From DATKZH01 sp035528065 (GTDB lineage Bacteria; Planctomycetota; Planctomycetia; Pirellulales; Thermoguttaceae): a stretch of DNA of 64,000 nucleotides. The translations under genes were made by a program, and so were the position numbers. The DNA lies in the NCBI GenBank assembly GCA_035528065.1, contig DATKZH010000164.1, forward strand, positions 1 through 64,000, written 5' to 3'. Below, in pieces: positions 58,228 to 64,000 of the stretch. The notes beneath the pieces are model-generated. The model made no database searches. It was not told the origin of the DNA and saw only the letters and a program-made list of their open reading frames with translations. Position 1 is the stretch's first letter. Every line of letters starts with the position of its first letter.

Positions 58228-59904
58228 CTACGGTGATTTGCCCTTCGTCGCTTGCCAGCCCGCCTTGAGCTGCGCCGTCAGCTTGTTGACCAGCTCCGCG
58301 TGGGCCGGGTCGCCGGCCAGGTTGCGGGTCTCGTGGGGATCGGTCTGGTGGTCGTACAGTTCGATGGCCAGCGCGTTGCGGTCGGGATCGCCCGTGTCGA
58401 CCCACCGGACCAGCCGATAGCGGTCCGTGCGGATCGTGTAGCCCATCACGTGCTCGTTGAACCGAGGGGGCGACCAGGCCGCTGGATGTTCGGCGGCGAT
58501 GCGCCGCTCGGCCTCGGCGATCAGGGGGCCGAAGAACGTCTGGCGCATGGCGTCCGAAAGCGGAAGCGCCGCCCACTCCCGCAGGGCCGGACAGGGAAAC
58601 TGGCTGATCGCCGCCGTCTTCCATGCTCTCCCCGGATCGGCCACCAGCGGCGCGAAGCTGGTGCCCTCCAAATGATCGGGGACCGGCAGCCCGGCCAGCT
58701 CGCACAGCGTCGGGTACATGTCGACCAGCTCCACCAGCGCGTCCGACGACCGGCCCCGCGTCGCCTGGCCCGGCGCGCTGACCACCAGCGGCACGCGCGT
58801 GGCGATCTCGTAGTTGGTCGCTTTGCCCCAAATTCCGTGGTCGCCGAGGTGCCAGCCGTGGTCGCCCCAGAGGATGACGATCGTGTTCTCGCTGAGCCCC
58901 AGCCGGTCCAGCTCGGCGAGGACCTTGCCGACCTGGGCGTCGACGTAGCTGGCGCACGCCAGGTAGCCGTGGACTAGTTCTCGGGCGAGCCGGTCGTCGA
59001 TCGGCCCCGACTTGGGGATGCCCACGCGGGTTCGCAACTCGAAGGAGCTGTGCAGCGACACGGCCGGGGCGTCCTTCGGCGCCAGGGGGTTTTCTGCCAG
59101 CGGGATCTCGGCCCGCTCGTACAGGTCCCAATAGCGTTTCGGGGCCACGAAGGGGAGGTGCGGCTTGAGGAACCCGACCGCCAGGAAGAACGGCCGGTCC
59201 TTCAGCCGCCGGAGCGTCACGACGGCCGCGTCGGCGCTGCGGCCGTCGGCGTAGGCGCAATCGGGCACGTCGGCGCATTCGGTGGCCGGGCCGCAGGTGA
59301 GGCCCTCGACGTCCAAATCCCCATACTGCTCCTTCACCTCGATCCGCCGCCGCCGAACGATCTCCTGGCTCTCGGCAAGCTGATACTCCTGGCGGCTCAC
59401 CGGCGGGTCGTACTTCGCAAACGACGCCTTCGCGCTCCACGACTTCTCCTCGTCGCGCATCCACCCGTGGTAGATCTTGCCGATGTAGACCGTCTCATAG
59501 CCGTGGCGGCGGAAGTGCTGCGGCAGGGTGACCACGTCGGGGACCGTGTCGCGGAAATAGGTCTTGTTGTGAACCACGCCCGTCGAATCGGGACGCAGCC
59601 CCGTCATCAGGCTCGCCCGCGACGGCCCGCAGATCGCCTCCTGGCAGTACGCCCGGGTGAATCGCAATCCCCGCCCGGCCAGCCGGTCGATGTTCGGGCT
59701 CCTGACGAGCTTCCGCCCGTAGCAGCCCAGCTCCGGCCGGAGGTCGTCCACGGCGATGAACAGCACGTTCGGCCGCGAATTCTCCCCGGCGACGGCCGGC
59801 GCCCTGATCCCCCCGGCAAAGATCCCCCCGGCAAACAAGGCCGCCAGGCCGGACAAGCACAGGGCCAATACGCGGGGTTGAGGAGCAAGCGGTTGGCTAT
59901 TCAT
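58228..59904 (-). CDS. Secreted sulfatase, iduronate-2-sulfatase-like
   Basis: 558 residues from the ATG at 59904. The signal peptide contains a short internal repeat (AGGIFAGGIRAPAVAG). The metal segment VLFIAVDDLRPELGCYG (Asp53-54), the formylglycine site CGPSR with Cys92, YIGKIYHG, KPHLPFVAPKRYWDLY and WGDHGWHLGDHG are characteristic of iduronate-2-sulfatase relatives. It probably removes sulfate from uronic-acid or deoxy-sugar polysaccharides. First gene of the minus-strand series leading through M48 peptidase, GH127, transporter and dehydratase. Confidence 0.93.
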   Translation of the reverse strand: MNSQPLAPQPRVLALCLSGLAALFAGGIFAGGIRAPAVAGENSRPNVLFIAVDDLRPELGCYGRKLVRSPNIDRLAGRGLRFTRAYCQEAICGPSRASLMTGLRPDSTGVVHNKTYFRDTVPDVVTLPQHFRRHGYETVYIGKIYHGWMRDEEKSWSAKASFAKYDPPVSRQEYQLAESQEIVRRRRIEVKEQYGDLDVEGLTCGPATECADVPDCAYADGRSADAAVVTLRRLKDRPFFLAVGFLKPHLPFVAPKRYWDLYERAEIPLAENPLAPKDAPAVSLHSSFELRTRVGIPKSGPIDDRLARELVHGYLACASYVDAQVGKVLAELDRLGLSENTIVILWGDHGWHLGDHGIWGKATNYEIATRVPLVVSAPGQATRGRSSDALVELVDMYPTLCELAGLPVPDHLEGTSFAPLVADPGRAWKTAAISQFPCPALREWAALPLSDAMRQTFFGPLIAEAERRIAAEHPAAWSPPRFNEHVMGYTIRTDRYRLVRWVDTGDPDRNALAIELYDHQTDPHETRNLAGDPAHAELVNKLTAQLKAGWQATKGKSP

Positions 59905-60076
59905 GGCGGTCACCTCGGATAGGACGTTGTGCTGCCCGCTGGGGCCATCCTTCACCGTCGATGCCCAGCTTCGCGCCCATTATGGCGGCTCGCGCGCACG
60001 GCGTCCACGGTTGGGGGCTGCTACGATGCGCGCAACATCGGCGCGGTCGTATGGGGCGCGGTCGGGGCGCTCGGTC

Positions 60077-61039
60077 CTATTGCGGCTTGGCCGCCGCCTC
60101 TTCCGGCACGAGCTCTTCCAGCCCGCCTTCGACGCGTTGGCCGTCGACGTAGACGCGGCCGCCCTGGTCGACCCAGCCGGGGGCCGTGTTGGAGAGGAGG
60201 GCCGTGTTTTGGATGGCCGTCTCGGAGCACGGGAGGGTGAGGAGTTGGGCCGTGCCGTTGTTGCCCACCAGGCAGGCGTTGATCACCACTTGCGACGCCC
60301 CGCCCACCGTGATCCCGCTGCGGCCGTTGCCCCGGCAGGTGACGCCCGCGAGGGTCACCTCCCGGGCGCTGTTGAACGCGCTAATGCCGTCGAGCTGGAA
60401 GCCCTGCACGGTGAGGTCCACGATGCCCACGCCCTCGACGTGAAACAGCGTGATCGCGGTCCGCAGGCGGGCGTAGCTCAGCGCATAATCCTTGGGCAGC
60501 TTCAACGTCTCCGGCTCGACGGCGAAGTAGACGTGGCCGTCGTACAGGCACCAGGTGAGCGGCTCGAGTTCGGGCGGGCTGCCCAACTCCCGGTTCGCGA
60601 CCACGCGCGGGAGCGGTCGGTCGTCGAGAAAGAGCTGCTGATACCCGAGCCCCGGCGGGCGGAACCGGTACACGTGCCCGCGGTAGTGCTCCCACGCTTC
60701 GGCCGCCACAAGCGCCGAGCCGTCGAGGATCGCCCCGTTGCCCTCGATGACGAACGGGCGGAACGAGTAGCCGCTGTGCCGGCTGCCGGTCAGGCTGATG
60801 CTCTCGCGATACGGCTCGCCGGTGTTGGTGAGGATGATCCGGTCGCCCTGCGACGCCATCCGGAGTGCCCGGGCGATCGTCCGGACCGGCCCGCTCTGGT
60901 CCGACAGGTTTCGGTCCTGCCGGCCGGTGAAGGAGTCGTCGCCGTCCACGTTGTTGACGTGAATATCCTTGGCCGTCGCCACGGAGACCAGCGAGAGAGC
61001 CAGCAGTAGGGAAGCGGCAAGGGAACGAGCGGAGCGCAT
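60077..61039 (-). CDS. Secreted right-handed beta-helix protein
   Basis: 320 residues from the ATG at 61039, which opens a signal peptide ending SVATAK. DIHVNNVDGDDSFTG and GPVRTIARALRMASQGDRII are the standard beginning of pectate-lyase-like parallel beta-helix proteins. Helix turns continue through GVGIVDLTVQGFQLDGI, VTLAGVTCRGNGRSGIT and ALLSNTAPGWVD. No catalytic site is clear. It may bind or cut polyuronides at the cell surface. Upstream of the sulfatase operon in the same direction. Confidence 0.85.
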   Translation of the reverse strand: MRSARSLAASLLLALSLVSVATAKDIHVNNVDGDDSFTGRQDRNLSDQSGPVRTIARALRMASQGDRIILTNTGEPYRESISLTGSRHSGYSFRPFVIEGNGAILDGSALVAAEAWEHYRGHVYRFRPPGLGYQQLFLDDRPLPRVVANRELGSPPELEPLTWCLYDGHVYFAVEPETLKLPKDYALSYARLRTAITLFHVEGVGIVDLTVQGFQLDGISAFNSAREVTLAGVTCRGNGRSGITVGGASQVVINACLVGNNGTAQLLTLPCSETAIQNTALLSNTAPGWVDQGGRVYVDGQRVEGGLEELVPEEAAAKPQ

Positions 61040-61390
61040 CGGCCTCTCACTCCTGGGGGGATCCCGGTTTGGCAGCCTACAAGTCTAGCATACGCCCAGC
61101 CCGGGATGTGGAAAAATCGCTACAATGGGGGCCGGACCCGCTGGGCCGCCCAGATGCCCTGATCGGCCAAGTCGCCCGACGCAGCTCGCCGCGGGACCCC
61201 GCACACGAGGATGGGGTCGTTCCACATCGCAGCGGGGGAAAAGCCGCGGGCTGACGCCTTTCCCGGAAGCTTGCAGCGACCCGACTGCCCGAGTTATGTT
61301 GGCAACCGTTCGGGCCGTGGCCGGCAGGACGACCGCATGAATGCGGTTACCACGACCGCCTTGGATACGCCTTTCGGGGAGTGATTGCCG
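61040..61390. other. Divergent intergenic region, no gene recognised
   Basis: About 350 bases between divergent genes with no repeat of the recognised families and no credible short gene. GTTATGTTGGCAACC near 61293 is the only AT-richer spot. Promoters for both neighbours must lie here but none is clear enough to call. Confidence 0.4.
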
Positions 61391-63322
61391 ATGTGGATAC
61401 GGAGGGGATTTGCCGCGACGCTGCTTCTGGCCTGGGGGGCGTCGTCGGCTGCCTGCCAGACGAACGATGCCGACGTGATCGTGCTCGGCGGCACGCCCTC
61501 GGGCGTGGCGGCGGCCGTGGCGGCGGCGAGGATGGGGTCGAGCGTGGTGCTGTTGGAGCCGACGGCCCACGTGGGGGGGATCGTCTCCAACGGGCTCACC
61601 AACGCCGACATCATCAACCGCCAGGCCGTGGCCGGGCTGTTCCACGAATTCACCCAACGGGTGCTGGAGCACTACCGCAGCACCTACGGCCCCGACTCGT
61701 CGCAGGTGAAGCTCTCGCGAGGCGGCTACTACTTCGAGCCGCACGTGGCCGAAAACGTGCTCGTGGACATGATCCGCGAGCAGGGCGAACGGATTCGGCT
61801 GGTGGTTCGACACCGGATCCGGGAGGCGATCCGCGAGGGCGACCGCGTCGTGGGCGTGGTCATGGAGGACCTCGATCGCGAGAAGCGGCCGGTGACGTTC
61901 CACGCCGCGATGTTCATCGACGCGACCTACGAAGGCGACCTGGCCGCTCGGGCGGGCGCCGAGTATCGCGTCGGGCGCGAAAGCCGCGACGAGCACGGCG
62001 AGCCGCTGGCCGGACGGCTCTACGCCTATTTCGGATCGCCGGAGCTTCTGCCCGGCTCCACCGGCGAGGCCGACGACGGCATTCAGGCCTACTGCTTCCG
62101 GATCTTCGTGACCAAGGACCCGGACAACTTCGTGCCGATCCCCAAGCCCGAGGTGTACGACCCGGCCGACTACGATCTGTTGGTCGAGGACATTCGCGCC
62201 GGGCGCGTGCGCAAGGTCCGCGACGCGATCCAGCTCCATCCCATGCCGAACGACAAGTGGGAGGTCAACTCCGATCACATCACCTCGCCCGAGCGCGGGC
62301 CCACCGAATCGCTCGACCTGGCCGAGGAAAACTGGGCCTATCCCGACGCCGACTACGACCGGCGCGACGCCATCTTCCGCCGCTGTTGGAACTACAACCA
62401 CGGGCTGCTCTGGTTCCTGGCCAACGACCCGCGCGTGCCGCCGTCGATCCGCGAGGAGATGGCCGAGTACGGGTTCTGCCGCGACGAGTTCGCCGACAAC
62501 GAGCACCGCCCGCGGCAAATGTACGTGCGCCAGGCCCGGCGGATCGTGGGGCGCTACGTGTTCACGCAGAACGACGGCAAGCCGGGCCCGCTAGGGCGAA
62601 CGCGGGTGGAGCCGAGCTCGATCGCCGTGGTCGAGTACCCGTGGGACAGCCACGGCGTGCACAAGTACGACGGTCGCCACCCGGGCGTGCGCGAGGGCTA
62701 CTTCTACGTGCGGCACGCGCCGATCCAAGTGCCCTACGGGGTTCTCTTGCCGCGCAAGATCGAGCGGCTGGCCGTGCCGGTCTGCTGCTCGGCGAGCCAC
62801 GTGGGCTACCAGACGATTCGGATGGAGCCGGTCTACATGGCCCTGGGCCAGGCGTCGGGCGTGGCGGCCCACCTGGCGATCGCGCAAGGCGTCGAGCTTC
62901 ACGAAGTGCCCAACGAGGACCTCCAGATCGCGCTGGTCGAGCAGGGGGCCGTGGTGACGCACTACGACGACCTGCCGTTCGACCACCCGGCGTTTGCGGC
63001 CCTCCAGTTCCTCGGTGCCCGGGGGCTCAACCCCAGCTACCAGGCGACGCCGGAGCTGAAGCTTCCGCGCAAGTACGGCCGGGCCAAGCTCCAGCGGATC
63101 CTGGAGCAGATGGGGATCGAATGGACGCCGCCGGACGACCGGCCCGACGAGCCGCTCCGCGGGGCCGACGTGGCCGCCTGGCTCGACCAACTCGACTGGC
63201 CGGCGCCGGACGAAGTCGCCCGGCCGCTGGCCGACCGTCCGCTCAACCTGTCCGAGTTCGCCCAACTAGTGTACGCGGGGTTGAAGGCGAGCCGCTCATC
63301 GACGGGCGAGCCGCGGCGCTGA
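61391..63322 (+). CDS. Secreted FAD-dependent oxidoreductase (FAD_oxidored type)
   Basis: 643 residues from the ATG at 61391 (GGGGAGTGATTGCCG upstream). A signal peptide ends near SAACQT. The dinucleotide fold VIVLGGTPSGVAAAVAAARMG and VLLEPTAHVGG bind FAD. FIDATYEGDLAARAGAEYRVGRES and YFYVRHAPIQVPYGVLLP match the PF12831-type oxidoreductases common in planctomycete glycan loci. The terminal 130 residues include a helical segment after the oxidoreductase core. Substrate unknown. Convergent with the ExbD-like gene 10 bases downstream. Confidence 0.88.
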   Translation: MWIRRGFAATLLLAWGASSAACQTNDADVIVLGGTPSGVAAAVAAARMGSSVVLLEPTAHVGGIVSNGLTNADIINRQAVAGLFHEFTQRVLEHYRSTYGPDSSQVKLSRGGYYFEPHVAENVLVDMIREQGERIRLVVRHRIREAIREGDRVVGVVMEDLDREKRPVTFHAAMFIDATYEGDLAARAGAEYRVGRESRDEHGEPLAGRLYAYFGSPELLPGSTGEADDGIQAYCFRIFVTKDPDNFVPIPKPEVYDPADYDLLVEDIRAGRVRKVRDAIQLHPMPNDKWEVNSDHITSPERGPTESLDLAEENWAYPDADYDRRDAIFRRCWNYNHGLLWFLANDPRVPPSIREEMAEYGFCRDEFADNEHRPRQMYVRQARRIVGRYVFTQNDGKPGPLGRTRVEPSSIAVVEYPWDSHGVHKYDGRHPGVREGYFYVRHAPIQVPYGVLLPRKIERLAVPVCCSASHVGYQTIRMEPVYMALGQASGVAAHLAIAQGVELHEVPNEDLQIALVEQGAVVTHYDDLPFDHPAFAALQFLGARGLNPSYQATPELKLPRKYGRAKLQRILEQMGIEWTPPDDRPDEPLRGADVAAWLDQLDWPAPDEVARPLADRPLNLSEFAQLVYAGLKASRSSTGEPRR

Positions 63323-63332
63323 CGCCCTGCAC

Positions 63333-63728
63333 TCACTTCTCCGGCATGGGGTAGTCCGCGGGGCGGAGCGCGAACTTCTCAAAGCCAGCCTTTTGGGCCG
63401 CCTCGATCAGTCGTTGGACGTCCCGCGTATTGGCACGGGCGTCGGCCTCGACGATCAGGAAGGGCGTCCAGCCGAACTGCTTGAACACCCCGGCCTCCCG
63501 AGCGAGAACCGGTTCCATCTTGTCCAGGGCGATGAACTCCCCGCCGAAGAACACCTCCCCTTTCGCCGTGAGCTTGACGCCGATCGATCCGTCCTTTGGC
63601 CGATTGACCCATCGGGCGACCCAAGGGAAGACCAACGCCCCAAGCACGGCCAACACCAGCAGTGTGCGCAGGCTGTACTGAAACCAGCGACGTTTGGGCT
63701 TGGACGTACGGGTGTCGTCGGCAGTCAT
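63333..63728 (-). CDS. Single-pass ExbD-like membrane protein
   Basis: 131 residues from the ATG at 63728. A basic start (KPKRRWFQYSLRTLLVLAVL) leads into one transmembrane helix of the kind found in many planctomycete membrane proteins. The C-terminal part, LIVEADARANTRDVQRLIEAAQKAGFEKFALR, resembles the periplasmic end of ExbD/TolR. An ExbB partner is not nearby and the N-terminal Asp of true ExbD is not evident, so energy coupling is uncertain. Confidence 0.65.
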   Translation of the reverse strand: MTADDTRTSKPKRRWFQYSLRTLLVLAVLGALVFPWVARWVNRPKDGSIGVKLTAKGEVFFGGEFIALDKMEPVLAREAGVFKQFGWTPFLIVEADARANTRDVQRLIEAAQKAGFEKFALRPADYPMPEK

Positions 63729-63873
63729 CGCTCGCTGCGGCTCGGGCTTGGACGGGCCCGATCCCGCCCGAACCGGGAAGGGCAACAGGACCGGCGCTTC
63801 AGGCTACGAAGACGTGCCGATCATTGTAGCGGTCGCCCGGCTGGGGGACCACATCAAACCGACCGCGGCCCGC

Positions 63874-64000
63874 TCAGTGCCGCGTGAAGAAGTGGTAGTC
63901 GACCGTGGCCTCGAACAGGCCGCCGGGCTCGAGCGACTTCTTCCAGCCGACCGTGGAGCCGTTGTTCACGGCCGGGTCGCCCCGGTACTGTTCCCAGTCT
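63874..64000 (-). CDS. C-terminal end of a gene cut by the window edge
   Basis: The last 42 codons of a minus-strand gene are visible, ending at the TGA at 63874: DWEQYRGDPAVNNGSTVGWK, then KSLEPGGLFEATVDYHFFTRH. No family can be given from this piece. Codon use is like the neighbours. Confidence 0.6.
   Translation of the reverse strand, partial: DWEQYRGDPAVNNGSTVGWKKSLEPGGLFEATVDYHFFTRH

Overview
The window looks like a chromosomal segment of a planctomycete, probably of the Pirellulales type. This is inferred from high G+C, five secreted Cys-type sulfatases, families typical of that phylum (a DUF1598 protein, a secreted beta-propeller/cytochrome c, GYF_2 repeat proteins, Tat-exported oxidoreductase and isomerase homologues), a double-length UvrA and long palindromic intergenic repeats. 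No rRNA, tRNA, CRISPR array or phage structural gene was recognised.

Layout. 0-12 kb: secreted propeller cytochrome c, sulfatase, a PIG-L deacetylase fusion, universal stress protein with a sodium:alanine symporter, and a Tat-exported aldo/keto-reductase homologue followed by a tetrahaem cytochrome. 12-20 kb: DUF1598 protein, an FHA-GAF-sigma54 activator, a CheX-like protein, a nonulosonate-type sugar pair (PseC-like aminotransferase and SpsF/PseF-like cytidylyltransferase) and a secreted thioredoxin. 20-25 kb: oxidoreductase, Tat-exported fucose-isomerase-like protein and a RhaT-family transporter. 25-33 kb: three sulfatases, a GH32-like protein and a CBM9-like protein around one RAYT transposase with its REP palindromes. 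33-46 kb: GYF membrane protein, 2434-residue tandem UvrA, gluzincin peptidase homologue and a sugar isomerase/epimerase. 47-50 kb: pilin-like protein, conserved secreted protein, PadR regulator and KDPG aldolase. 50.8-52.1 kb: a compositionally foreign two-gene module with a DUF1828-type protein. 52-64 kb: enolase-superfamily dehydratase, second RhaT-family transporter, GH127, M48 peptidase, sulfatase, beta-helix protein, FAD oxidoreductase and an ExbD-like protein.

Functionally the window is dominated by breakdown and uptake of sulfated or deoxy/pentose sugars. In the right part a sulfatase, a GH127 arabinofuranosidase homologue, a sugar transporter, a sugar-acid dehydratase and a KDPG/KDG-type aldolase lie on one strand in an order that would take a polysaccharide to pyruvate. 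The foreign module sits on the opposite strand inside that series.

The second theme is repeats. At least eight palindromic repeat families occupy the intergenic spaces, and some have entered coding sequence (uvrA linkers, the 5' end of the tetrahaem cytochrome gene, the stop codon of the thioredoxin gene). One family encloses a RAYT gene in perfect 51-bp inverted repeats and is confined to the 6 kb around it, apart from half-sites. The strongest candidates for new biology are this REP/RAYT unit, the DUF1828 pair, and several enzyme homologues that lack canonical catalytic residues.
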